A DNA stretch of 64,000 nt from Adhaeribacter aquaticus DSM 16391 (GTDB lineage Bacteria > Bacteroidota > Bacteroidia > Cytophagales > Hymenobacteraceae). Of this stretch, positions 15,796-24,333 are shown in pieces. Under the pieces are notes generated by a model. That model was not told where the DNA came from and did not search any database. It saw only the letters and a program-made list of their open reading frames with translations. Position numbers and translations under genes: made by a program. Where the stretch lies: assembly GCF_000473365.1 (NCBI RefSeq), contig NZ_KI421517.1, forward strand, positions 4,228,296-4,292,295. Reading direction: 5' to 3'. Within the stretch, counting starts at the first letter, position 1; each line of letters starts with the position of its first letter.

Positions 15796-18489
15796 TTACT
15801 TAACCATTACATCCTGATATTTAAATTCTATTGTAAATTTAGTTCCTTTGTTAACTTCACTTTCTATAGATACCTTGCCTCCTAAAGCTTCTACCTGCGT
15901 TTTTACCATATATAAGCCCAATCCTTTGCCCTCTACATGTTTATGAAACCGTTTATAAAGTCCAAAAACCTGGTCCTTTTTCCTCTCTAAATCAATTCCT
16001 AAACCATTATCCTGGAAATGAATAAACAGTTTACCATTTAAAATTTCTGATTTAATTTGGATAAATGGCGTTGATTGAGGTTGCCGGTATTTGATACTAT
16101 TTGTGATGAGATTATAGAAAACACTATGCAAATAACTTTTAATGGTATATAAGTTATTTACAGCTGAAAAGTCGGATTTAATCAGCACCTGCTCCTTTAC
16201 CACCAAATTTCCAATACTATCTTCTATGCTTTGGATTAATTCCGGCAGGTTTACCTCCTGCTTTAGCTCCATTAACTCTTTCTTTACTTTTAAAATAGCA
16301 TTCAAATCTCTAATAATATTATCTAATCGCTTGACATTTTCTAACAAGCCTTTAACAATATCTAATTTAATTTCTGCCGGGTAATTATCTTGGATTAGCA
16401 TTTCAGCTAACCCTAGTAAATTGGCTACCGGAGCTCGGAGATTATGTGAAACAATAAAAGAAAATTGTTCCATGCTTTTATTCGATACCAATAATTCCTC
16501 AGTAGAGGTTTTAAGTTTCTCATTTAATTCCAGCAGTTGAATTTCTGCCATCTTCCGCTCAGTAACGTCTTTAAAAAAAATGGACAACCCGTTTGCAGAA
16601 GGATAAATATTTACGTCCAACCAAGCTCCTATTAAATTATAAAAGGCCTCAAAACGTTGTACCTTATTATCAGTTAAAGCTTTATAATAAAAAGTATTGA
16701 AAGGACTATCTATTGCATCAACAAAGGCCTCCCAAAAATCCTGGTGCAAGACTTCTTGCCTGGAACGGCCTATAATAGTTTCAGCTTTTTTATTCCAATA
16801 AGTTACTTTCCCAGCTTTATTTACTGCCAGAAAAGCGTCATCGATACTTTCCAGTATGCTATTTCTATCTTCGTAAGCCTCTAAAACAGCAATCTCCGCT
16901 TTTTTTCTGGAATCAATGTTCTGGAAACTACCATATAACCGGATACTTTTATTTTCTTCCTGCTCAACTTCACCAATAACTCTAATCCACCTTTCATTCC
17001 CATTGGCTGTTATTATCTGAAGTTCCAGATCAAAGGAAGTTTCATGTTCAAGGCAGGTCTTTACAGCATTAGTAATTAAGTCTCTATTTGTGCCTGGTTT
17101 ATAAAAATTAAGGGCTGCTTCCAGTGTAGGTTTATAATTCTTTTTTACTTCGTGGATTTCTTTAGTGATCTCAGACCAAAATAAAGTGTTATTGACCAAA
17201 TCCAGTTCGTAACTGCCAATTTGAGCTAAGTAATTGGCTTTAGTTAAAAGTTCTTCTAACCTTCTTTTCTCAGTAACATCCTGCATGGCTCCCACCATTC
17301 TAATAGCTTTATTTTTATCATCTCTAATGATAAAGCCTTTTTCCATGATGTAACCATACTGGCCATTGGCTTTCTTGAACTTGTACTCATCCTCCCATTT
17401 AGTCTTAGTACCATTAATTGCAGCATTTAAACTTTTAGTTACCCGGTTGAGGTCGTCGGGATGTACCTGATTAGACCAGGAACTAATATCAGGAGTAGTT
17501 TCTCCTAACTCATACCCAAAAAGCGTGTTAAACCCTTCACCCCAATAAATTTTACCTGAAACTAAATCCCAATCATAAATAACATCAGAAGTGGCCTTAG
17601 AGACAAATTCGTGCAAGATTTTGCTTTCCTTTAGTGCCTGCTCCGCTTTTTTCCTGTCCGAAATATCTATACCCACACATTGAATTTCGGTGGGTTCGCC
17701 AGCCTGATTCGTTATACAAACAAAATCCCAAAGTGTAGTTCTTACTTCTCCGGCTTCTTTTGGTTTATCTATTTCAACTTGAATTACAGTACCCGGGTTA
17801 GCTAAACATTTTTCAGAAGCCTCCACTACCCGTTGGTGATGATAGGGAATAATAGAAACCATTGAATCCTGACCGACCACTTCACTATTTGGATAAATCC
17901 AGGCAAAATCAACCATGAATTTTTCATTACAATAGGTATATTTACCTTCCAGGTTTACCCGTATCAGGTAATTGGTTTGCGATTGAACAATAGCTCTGAG
18001 TCGTGATTCATTTACTTCTAAATAAGCTTTTGTATCCAGACCGGAAATTAAATTTGAATGCTGCTCCTTCTGGCTTAGCTGCTTTATTAAATAGTTTTTT
18101 TCCTGTTGGATTTTATAGACATTCAGTTCTTTTTGAATGGTAAAAGGAAGCCTGTCCAGCCTATCGAAAAACAGATAATCAGTTACACCTTTTTTAGTTA
18201 AAGCTAGTGCCTCTTTTTCTTTTTTGGCATTAGTTATTACAATCAGAGGAACCTTGAAAGCAGATTTTAAAACGCTAACGATCACCTGATCTGCATGTAA
18301 ATCTAAATCTAAGAAGCAAAATATAATAATATCAGGAATATGAAAAGCTAAAGCTGTGGTTAATCCTACTTCGTGGCTTCCAATTGCCTCTAAATCAAAT
18401 TCCAGGTCACTTTCCTCTAAAACCTTAACTACTAAATCAGTTTCGGCTGATTTTCCAGAAATAAGAGTTATAGCATTTTTTTTAATCAT
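15796..18489 (-). CDS. PAS-domain sensor histidine kinase with N-terminal receiver-like domain
   Basis: 897 aa, soluble, with no membrane segment. Order: a receiver-like domain (1-135) that lacks the usual N-terminal acidic pair and has an unclear phosphoacceptor; about four PAS/PAC units (roughly 158-660; for example the PHDDLNRV-type motif HPDDLNRV and two DISDRKKAEQ-like linkers); HisKA with His682 in IVSHNLRAPV; and a C-terminal ATPase domain with YNLITNSIKY (N box), DNGLGID (G1) and GKGLGLYMV (G2). It autophosphorylates on His and passes phosphate to a response regulator; the single-domain regulator at 19188, divergent and 0.7 kb away, is a candidate partner. The signal is unknown; PAS units suggest redox, light or small ligands. 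Confidence 0.93.
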   Translation of the reverse strand: MIKKNAITLISGKSAETDLVVKVLEESDLEFDLEAIGSHEVGLTTALAFHIPDIIIFCFLDLDLHADQVIVSVLKSAFKVPLIVITNAKKEKEALALTKKGVTDYLFFDRLDRLPFTIQKELNVYKIQQEKNYLIKQLSQKEQHSNLISGLDTKAYLEVNESRLRAIVQSQTNYLIRVNLEGKYTYCNEKFMVDFAWIYPNSEVVGQDSMVSIIPYHHQRVVEASEKCLANPGTVIQVEIDKPKEAGEVRTTLWDFVCITNQAGEPTEIQCVGIDISDRKKAEQALKESKILHEFVSKATSDVIYDWDLVSGKIYWGEGFNTLFGYELGETTPDISSWSNQVHPDDLNRVTKSLNAAINGTKTKWEDEYKFKKANGQYGYIMEKGFIIRDDKNKAIRMVGAMQDVTEKRRLEELLTKANYLAQIGSYELDLVNNTLFWSEITKEIHEVKKNYKPTLEAALNFYKPGTNRDLITNAVKTCLEHETSFDLELQIITANGNERWIRVIGEVEQEENKSIRLYGSFQNIDSRKKAEIAVLEAYEDRNSILESIDDAFLAVNKAGKVTYWNKKAETIIGRSRQEVLHQDFWEAFVDAIDSPFNTFYYKALTDNKVQRFEAFYNLIGAWLDVNIYPSANGLSIFFKDVTERKMAEIQLLELNEKLKTSTEELLVSNKSMEQFSFIVSHNLRAPVANLLGLAEMLIQDNYPAEIKLDIVKGLLENVKRLDNIIRDLNAILKVKKELMELKQEVNLPELIQSIEDSIGNLVVKEQVLIKSDFSAVNNLYTIKSYLHSVFYNLITNSIKYRQPQSTPFIQIKSEILNGKLFIHFQDNGLGIDLERKKDQVFGLYKRFHKHVEGKGLGLYMVKTQVEALGGKVSIESEVNKGTKFTIEFKYQDVMVK

Positions 18490-18565
18490 ATTATTTATTC
18501 ATCCAATTTCTCCAGGGCTATACATTCATCCCCTTAAAGCCATAGAATAGGATATTTTTAAGGGA

Positions 18566-18573
18566 CAAAGCTA
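18566..18573 (-). promoter_or_regulatory. Possible -7 element for the histidine kinase
   Basis: TAGCTTTG on the minus strand fits TANNTTTG and would give a leader of about 70 bases. No good -33 TTG is seen at the right distance, so this is tentative. Confidence 0.35.
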
Positions 18574-19158
18574 AATAAATTCTAAAAAGCTTTTTCTTTT
18601 TTAAGATAATATTTTCTGCATTTAAAAGGTATTGCGCCGGCCATTAAACCTCCATGGCGAAATAGTATTGTCCTAAATCCAAGTATTCTACGTCCGAACA
18701 CGTCTAGGTTAACTACATATATAATAGGGCCCAAGGGTCGACCTCTTAATACCTTGCCTCCATAAAGTTACAGCAACTTTTATATATTTAATATATATGG
18801 GCTGGTCAAAAAAGCAGAATTAATTAGATAAATTAGAGAATAAAATAAATCTATAAAACATTAATTATCAAAATATTATAAGTTGGCAAAAACTAATAAA
18901 GTTTAGCTAACTATTTAATAATTACAACACTTAAGATTATTAAAAAAGGCCTAAATATTTTGCTTACCTGATAGTAGTAGTTTCCTCTTAAGGTTTATCT
19001 TATCTTAACTGTTATTCCGGAGTTCAAATTTTAAAACTAATATTTATGAATGGTTAAGGTAATTGCGATACTAAAATTGCTCACCTTAGAATTGTATTGG
19101 TTCAACCGGGTAATTATCAGGTTCAGCTAAATTAAGTAATATTACCCTTTTTATAATA

Positions 19159-19166
19159 TAATTTTG
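19159..19166 (+). promoter_or_regulatory. Possible -7 element for the response regulator
   Basis: TAATTTTG, a full match to TANNTTTG, ends 21 bases before the ATG. A TTG at the -33 distance is not evident. Confidence 0.42.
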
Positions 19167-19187
19167 TAATGAACAACACGCTCTTAC

Positions 19188-19592
19188 ATGCCTCAAACTC
19201 CTTCCTTTCTTATTATTGATGATGACAAGGTAAGCACATTTTTAGTAAAAAAAATTTTAAGTAATGAGGTACCTGAATGTAATGTCATTTCTTTGGAAGG
19301 ATCTATTGAGGCACTGCATTGGTTTAAAGAAGTTACTTTGTCGGGAGATATATTACCCGAAACGGTCCTGCTTGATATAAATATGCCCGATTTAGATGGT
19401 TTTGAATTGATTGAAGAATTAGAAAAAGCAAAAATAGATTTATCTAAGGTAAAACTATTCTTTTATTCCAGTTCCGAAGACCCTACAGATATTCAAAAAG
19501 CCTTTTCGTTGCCATTGCCCATTGCCGGCTATATTTCTAAACCTTTAAATAGAAAAAAAATAGAAGCCATTTTCTCTAAATCACCCGAGTAA
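19188..19592 (+). CDS. Single-domain response regulator (CheY-like)
   Basis: 134 aa, receiver domain only. Acidic pocket D11-D13, phosphoacceptor Asp63 in VLLDINMPDLDG, Ser/Thr switch in FFYSSSED, and Lys118-Pro119 in YISKPLN. It has no output domain, so it acts by protein contact or phosphorelay. This subtype with the long SSSEDP loop is frequent in Bacteroidota beside PAS kinases. It is divergent from the PAS kinase at 15796; a functional pair is plausible but not shown. Confidence 0.92.
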   Translation: MPQTPSFLIIDDDKVSTFLVKKILSNEVPECNVISLEGSIEALHWFKEVTLSGDILPETVLLDINMPDLDGFELIEELEKAKIDLSKVKLFFYSSSEDPTDIQKAFSLPLPIAGYISKPLNRKKIEAIFSKSPE

Positions 19593-20164
19593 CTTTCCTT
19601 AATTTTTATATGATGGTTTTAGATTTTTTGTTTTTATAGATTTATTTTAGAAAAAAAAGAATATTTGATTTATAACCATTGTTCCTAAATTCGGGAATAG
19701 ATTTTTGGAATTCAATGAGCAAAGGAGTAACTCATGAATGCCTGTTACTCCTTTACCAACTGTTGTTTACGGACTTGGTTGTAATCAAAATTTTCAAAAA
19801 TAAATCAAGTGAATTTTATTCCAACAAGTAAATTTTCAGAATATAGGTAGGCCCCAGCCTTAAAAAAGGAATATTAGAATAAATTTTATTGAATCATATT
19901 TCAATTAATAAATTATAAACTTTTGGTAATAATTACCAGATTTTAATTAATTCGATAAACCACTCACCTTTTTGAAATTTTATTAGGCTGTTTTTCCTCC
20001 TTATCCAATTTAATGGTACTAAGGTTTAATTATACTTATAGTAACAGAATTAATACTGAAATTTCGGTTTAGTTCCTTAATTTACTTCCAATTTTTTTTT
20101 ATTGCTCTCAGTTTTAGGTACTTTCCTACTATTATAATTGCTTCAGATTTAAGTAGTTGATAAT
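19593..20164. other. Gene-free stretch
   Basis: About 570 A/T-rich bases; apart from the hairpin at 19721-19754 I see nothing in it. Confidence 0.5.
19721..19754. repeat. Perfect inverted repeat, 11-bp arms
   Basis: AAAGGAGTAAC and GTTACTCCTTT separated by 12 bases, about 130 bases after the response regulator stop. One arm contains a Shine-Dalgarno-like AAAGGAG. There is no T-run after it, so it is not a standard terminator; it may be an RNA structure or a weak terminator. Confidence 0.45.
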
Positions 20165-20497
20165 ATGAAAAAATTCCAAACTACCGGCAATAAATTAGGG
20201 GAAATTGCCAACCAAGATTTCAACTTCATTATTGAAAGAATATTTAAAACCATTGAAGCTTATTCCGCACGGTTTGCTGAATTAAATCCCCTGCATACTA
20301 AAATTGAGCTTTTACTGGAAATACAGAAGGATTTGACCCCTGTTACTAAATTAGAAAATATTTGTGGACTCCTTAAAGAGGCCGCAGTTGATTCCTATAT
20401 TATCCGGAAATTGCACGTTGAAGCCTGTAAAGATTTAGAAGCATTAAAAGGAAATGAATTACTAGACAATCAACAAATTATTTATTGGAATAGTTAA
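20165..20497 (+). CDS. Hypothetical helical protein
   Basis: 110 aa, not recognised. Largely alpha-helical and charged (FNFIIERIFKTIEAYSARF, then KIELLLEIQKDLTPV), with no signal or membrane segment. Helical content and length would fit a histidine phosphotransfer-type bundle, but no conserved His motif of that kind is seen, so that is rejected as a call. It sits in an otherwise empty region after the response regulator. Confidence 0.5.
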   Translation: MKKFQTTGNKLGEIANQDFNFIIERIFKTIEAYSARFAELNPLHTKIELLLEIQKDLTPVTKLENICGLLKEAAVDSYIIRKLHVEACKDLEALKGNELLDNQQIIYWNS

Positions 20498-20894
20498 AGG
20501 TGCTACAGAGGTTTGGTAATTAATTGAATAGTTTATAATAACATCAAAAACCACATATAATTAGCCACTTATATAAAAGTACTCTTAGTTTTCGAGAAAA
20601 AATTTAATGATATAGTAAACAGGAATGGCTCCCGAAAATGCTGATGCTTATAGTCTCTCACCTGTTTCACTTGCTTTTATTTGTGGTTAAACCAGATTTC
20701 ATCAAAAAGTTACTAATACTATAAAGCACCACAAATAATCACCCTCCAAACGGACTGTCAGGTATTATCCATACCGCCAAAATAATTTTTTTCTTGCTTT
20801 TAAATCCTTTTGTAAAATTCCAGCAGCTCCATATGAGTTTAATATATTGACAAATAATGTGTTACCATTAAAAAACACTATAAATTTGGGAGAG

Positions 20895-21067
20895 GAAGTA
20901 AAGGAGGAATAGTAAGAATTTATTAATACTTTTATCCAAACCATTAGATGTTAATGTGTGTTAAGAAGTTCTTTTAAACTTTAATAAATAACACCACGTA
21001 TAGAAACATGTGTAAAAACATTGGTGAAAAAAAGAAAGGCGGCCAGACGGGTGGCCTTTCTTTTTTT
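20895..21067 (+). ncRNA. Candidate small RNA ending in an orphan terminator
   Basis: TAAATTTG at 20881-20888 is a full match to the -7 element, so transcription could start near 20895. A strong rho-independent terminator ends at 21067, and no protein gene lies between (the longest plus-strand frames are under 15 codons). The 5' part has purine-rich AGGAAGTAAAGGAGG. No -33 TTG lies at the usual spacing. No known RNA family recognised. Confidence 0.28.
21027..21067 (+). terminator. Strong terminator without an upstream gene
   Basis: A perfect 14-bp stem (AAAAAAAGAAAGGC with its complement), a 13-base loop and a T-run. The nearest plus-strand gene stop upstream is 530 bases away. Confidence 0.78.
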
Positions 21068-21417
21068 ATTAACTATCAATCCTATCCAACAACCCTTTCA
21101 ATATAAAATCCAATCTTATTCTCAATAATAAAAACTCTGTTTGGGAATAGTTTCATTAGTGGCTTTATCTAACCTTCTACAGTAGCTTTAATTCCAAAAT
21201 GGTTAATCAAAATTGCCAGTTATAACAAAAGTAAAATATTAAACCTCATCCTTCACCTTTACTTTTTAAATTTACTTTTCCTTAAATTTAGAAAAAGCAT
21301 AAAACTAAATCAAATTAGCACTTCTTTTCATTGGCAGGAAATTAGCTTTATTATTTAAAAAAAATTTATTCTAAACCTAAACTAGATTTCAATTAGCTTC
21401 GGCCATTATTTAAAGCC

Positions 21418-22266
21418 ATGCGGATAAGATTATATTATTTATTTTTTATTTACTTGTTGGCGTTTGCCTGCCAGAAAGATGATGCTCCTCAAAAACCTTT
21501 TGACCTTATACCGGAGGTTCATACCCGTTTAGGAAATCCTAGTAATGCCACGGCTGAGTTGCGTAACAGTAACAACTTTTTAATTACCAAAAACCAATAT
21601 GTACTTTCTTACAATAAAGATAAAGGCATTCCCAATTGGGTGAGTTGGCACGTAAGTAAACATTGGCTAGGCAATAGTCCCCGGCAAGATGATTTTAAGA
21701 TAGATAATGCTTTACCAGCTGGGTGGTACAGAGTTGCGGCGAGTGCCTATACAGGTAGCGGATTTGACCGGGGTCACAACGCCCCTTCAGGAGATAGAAC
21801 AAAGTCAGTAGAAGATAACTCTGCCACTTTTCTGATGACAAATATGATACCACAGGCGCCTAATAATAATAGGGAAACTTGGGAGAACCTGGAAAGCTAT
21901 ACCCGTTTGTTAGTTAGCAGAGGTACTGAAGTGTATGTAATTATGGGTAACTATGGAAAAGGAGGCACTGGAAGTAATGGCTATGCAGAAACTATAGATC
22001 AGGGAAGGATTACTGTACCCAAGCAAATCTGGAAAGTACTGGTAGTGCTTCCGGAAGGGGAAAACGACTTAAGCAGGATTAATACCAATACCAGAGTAAT
22101 TGCTATAAAAACTCCCAATAACAATGATCTTAATCCAAACTGGGGGGTATACCGCACAACTGTAGATGCCATAGAAAAAGCCACCGGATATGATTTACTT
22201 TCTGAACTTCCGGATAATATTGAAGCCATTCTAGAAGCGAAAGTTGATAAAGGAGAAACTAAATAA
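21418..22266 (+). CDS. DNA/RNA non-specific endonuclease, lipoprotein
   Basis: 282 aa of the NUC1 (beta-beta-alpha metal) nuclease family. The signal peptide ends at a Cys near residue 18 (LAFACQKD), so it is lipid-anchored and faces the periplasm or exterior. Seen: DRGHNAPSGDR with DRGH at 117-120 (catalytic His120), TFLMTNMIPQAPNNNRETW (Mg-binding Asn/Glu segment) and VYVIMGNYG. It degrades DNA and RNA without sequence preference; an extracellular scavenging role is inferred. Monocistronic. Confidence 0.93.
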   Translation: MRIRLYYLFFIYLLAFACQKDDAPQKPFDLIPEVHTRLGNPSNATAELRNSNNFLITKNQYVLSYNKDKGIPNWVSWHVSKHWLGNSPRQDDFKIDNALPAGWYRVAASAYTGSGFDRGHNAPSGDRTKSVEDNSATFLMTNMIPQAPNNNRETWENLESYTRLLVSRGTEVYVIMGNYGKGGTGSNGYAETIDQGRITVPKQIWKVLVVLPEGENDLSRINTNTRVIAIKTPNNNDLNPNWGVYRTTVDAIEKATGYDLLSELPDNIEAILEAKVDKGETK

Positions 22267-22929
22267 TATTAACAATCTGATATACAAATATTTTACCATG
22301 CCACCCATTTCTAAAATTTTAAGTATTGTCAGAGATCTCCAGATTTTATTCTTTTAAACCCAACCTTCAATAAGCTTTTTAGACTTATCAAACCTTACCT
22401 ACTTCGGCTATACCTCCTAACCCTTTTTCTTTCGCACCTGTATTAATTAGCGAAGGGTATACTGATTGCAGTAAATAATTTTTATGGTTTTACTCAAACT
22501 CGCCTTAGTTACCTCCTGAAAGATGCTGATCATGGTAGTCATAAGTTCTGGACGAACAAAATTTTACCTGGTTGAAAGGTTTTATCGGAAGTATATGAAG
22601 TAAAAAGCTTATTTAGAAAAGCCAATCCCAAATAAACCAGATAGATCTATTCTTTCAGTAAATTTATTTTAATACTTAAGATTTCTATCTCAATAATGTT
22701 TCTTCTTAGACCAGACTATTTATGGTTTGGAAAAGGGAAAACTCATTAATAAGGTTATAAACAAAGTTAAGGCTTGCTACTACTAGAGGAGAATGATTAT
22801 ACTTTAAAAGTTTAACAATCTAATAACCTTTATCAAAAAAATTATACGACCTGAATTGATGAAATTGCAACTATGGAAAGGCTAAAAAATAGCCTGACAA
22901 CAAAATTCTATCTTACTAAATTTTATTAG
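22267..22929. other. Gene-free stretch
   Basis: About 660 bases between two lipoprotein genes. I see no coding frame, terminator or repeat. Confidence 0.5.
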
Positions 22930-23550
22930 ATGCTACGTTATGCTCATTTTTTCCAGATTATTATGGCCTATTCTGTATTTCTGCTTTTAATAGGTTGTAA
23001 ACAGGATGAATCAGTAAAAGAACCCAAAAAAGTACGATTAAATAAATTGGCTATGCTGGTAAACGGGCAAGACTGGCAGCCTTCCCAAATAGGAACAGAT
23101 GATTGTCTTTGTAAATTTAAAGGAGCGTGGTCATTTAACGGGCAAAACAAAAATCCTTATTTTACGCTTTCGGCCTTTCAGGATCCACAGGCAGAAACTT
23201 TCTTTAAAAACGAAACCGGTTTAAACATGCAGATAACAAATCTACAAAAGCCCGGAATCTATTATCTAGCTGGCTCTTACCTCGATCATTTTGAATCTTT
23301 TGCTATATTTTCATTAAAGACACCAGAGGGAAAATTTAAGCAATACATTAATAAAGCGCACGCCAAGAACTTTTATGTACAAGTAAATGAGTTAATTCCA
23401 CTGCCTGGTACCACTATTCCTGGCATTGCTGCTACATTCTCTGGCACGCTTTATAACAAAGATAACCCGCTCGACTCATTAACTTTTAACCGAGGCAGCT
23501 TTACCTTTAAAAAAGTAAACTGGCACAATTATAACCAATGCCAGCAGTAA
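22930..23550 (+). CDS. Hypothetical lipoprotein
   Basis: 206 aa. The signal peptide ends in LLLIGC (lipobox Cys at 23). The mature domain contains AMLVNGQDWQPSQ, LSAFQDPQ, ITNLQKPGIYYL and a C-terminal FSGTLYNKDN...LTFNRGSFTFKK, a beta-rich pattern of small Bacteroidota lipoproteins (DUF6252/DUF5025-like). Function unknown. It ends before a bidirectional terminator. Confidence 0.72.
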   Translation: MLRYAHFFQIIMAYSVFLLLIGCKQDESVKEPKKVRLNKLAMLVNGQDWQPSQIGTDDCLCKFKGAWSFNGQNKNPYFTLSAFQDPQAETFFKNETGLNMQITNLQKPGIYYLAGSYLDHFESFAIFSLKTPEGKFKQYINKAHAKNFYVQVNELIPLPGTTIPGIAATFSGTLYNKDNPLDSLTFNRGSFTFKKVNWHNYNQCQQ

Positions 23551-23682
23551 TCTTTCCGGAGGATTAAGGTTTAATTTCTTTTAGGTATTTCAGCATCTAT
23601 ATCTTCGTATTTAAAACAATAACAACCCCATTAGTCATTCTTTGTCATTTACCCGAATCTTCAGCTGAATTTAAAAAATAGC

Positions 23683-23725
23683 AAAGCTCTTTGTTGAATG
23701 TCTTAAGCTATCAACAAAGAGCTTT
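23683..23725. terminator. Bidirectional terminator
   Basis: A perfect 15-bp stem AAAGCTCTTTGTTGA/TCAACAAAGAGCTTT with a 13-base loop, between the convergent genes 22930 (+) and 23763 (-). Confidence 0.8.
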
Positions 23726-23762
23726 TTCTGCTTTGGTGCATAATAAGTAGAAGTTATATATT

Positions 23763-24020
23763 CTACTTTACTACCGATTCTATTACAGCTGCAATGGCCT
23801 TCAATAATGCTATATCTACTTTTATGCCTTTTTCAAGCTGGGCGGGGCCTAAAACTGCCCGGTAATTTCTTTCTTCATCCGGCTCAAATAAGATAAGTTG
23901 ATTATCTACTTCCACTCCTATTTTATGGGTGTAACCAGTTATAACCACCCTGGCCGGAAAAGAATATTCTTCACCTTTGTAGGTAACCGGTATTTCTAAA
24001 TTATTATCGAAATTGTCCAT
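23763..24020 (-). CDS. Hypothetical small protein
   Basis: 85 aa from the ATG at 24020 (MDNFDNNLEIPVTYKGEEY). The longer frame to 24101 runs into the tRNA terminator and is rejected. The pattern is beta-rich: PARVVITGYTHKIGVEVDNQ, then LFEPDEERNYRAVL and a helical end (VDIALLKAIAAVIESVV). It resembles small conserved Bacteroidota proteins of unknown role. Confidence 0.65.
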   Translation of the reverse strand: MDNFDNNLEIPVTYKGEEYSFPARVVITGYTHKIGVEVDNQLILFEPDEERNYRAVLGPAQLEKGIKVDIALLKAIAAVIESVVK

Positions 24021-24093
24021 AAAGAAAAACTGATTTGACTTTTGTATGAGGAGAAAAGCACTTGAAAAGTTTGCTGGAAAAGCGTATAAATAA

Positions 24094-24128
24094 AAAAGCA
24101 CTTACTCCGATTGGAAATAAGTGCTTTT
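24094..24128 (-). terminator. Terminator of the tRNA-Thr gene
   Basis: An 11-bp stem (AAAAGCACTTA/TAAGTGCTTTT) with a T-run on the minus strand, starting 7 bases after the tRNA 3' end. Confidence 0.78.
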
Positions 24129-24135
24129 CAAATTG

Positions 24136-24208
<73 letters not shown>

Positions 24209-24239
24209 TTCTTTTGTAGTGCTTTTTCTTAAAGCGATA

Positions 24240-24270
24240 CAAAAGTAGTATTTAGAATTTAAAATGCAAA
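24240..24270 (-). promoter_or_regulatory. Bacteroidota promoter of tRNA-Thr
   Basis: On the minus strand TTTG (24267-24270), a 19-base spacer and TACTTTTG (24240-24247): a full TTTG-N19-TANNTTTG promoter, about 30 bases before the mature tRNA. This is the best promoter in the window and supports the phylum assignment. Confidence 0.8.
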
Positions 24271-24333
24271 CCGGTTGTATGCTTTATTTTGAATATATCC
24301 CTTTAATCTCCTGATACTCACAACAAAAAAAAA

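Larger units (their letters stand above)
18490..19187. other. Intergenic region between the divergent kinase and response regulator
   Basis: About 700 bases without a gene. It contains the two -7 elements listed separately and a less A/T-rich segment around 18630-18770 with no open frame. Nothing else is supported. Confidence 0.5.
20498..21417. other. Gene-free region holding a candidate small RNA
   Basis: About 920 bases with no supported protein gene. A 28-codon frame from 20638 was considered and left out. The region includes a -7 element (20881) and a strong terminator (21027-21067). The part after 21070 is featureless A/T-rich sequence leading to the nuclease gene. Confidence 0.5.

Noticed and set aside
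20638-20724. 28-codon hydrophobic plus-strand frame with an AGGAA upstream
   Set aside because: Very short, strongly A/T-biased and without supporting signals; left as part of the gene-free region.
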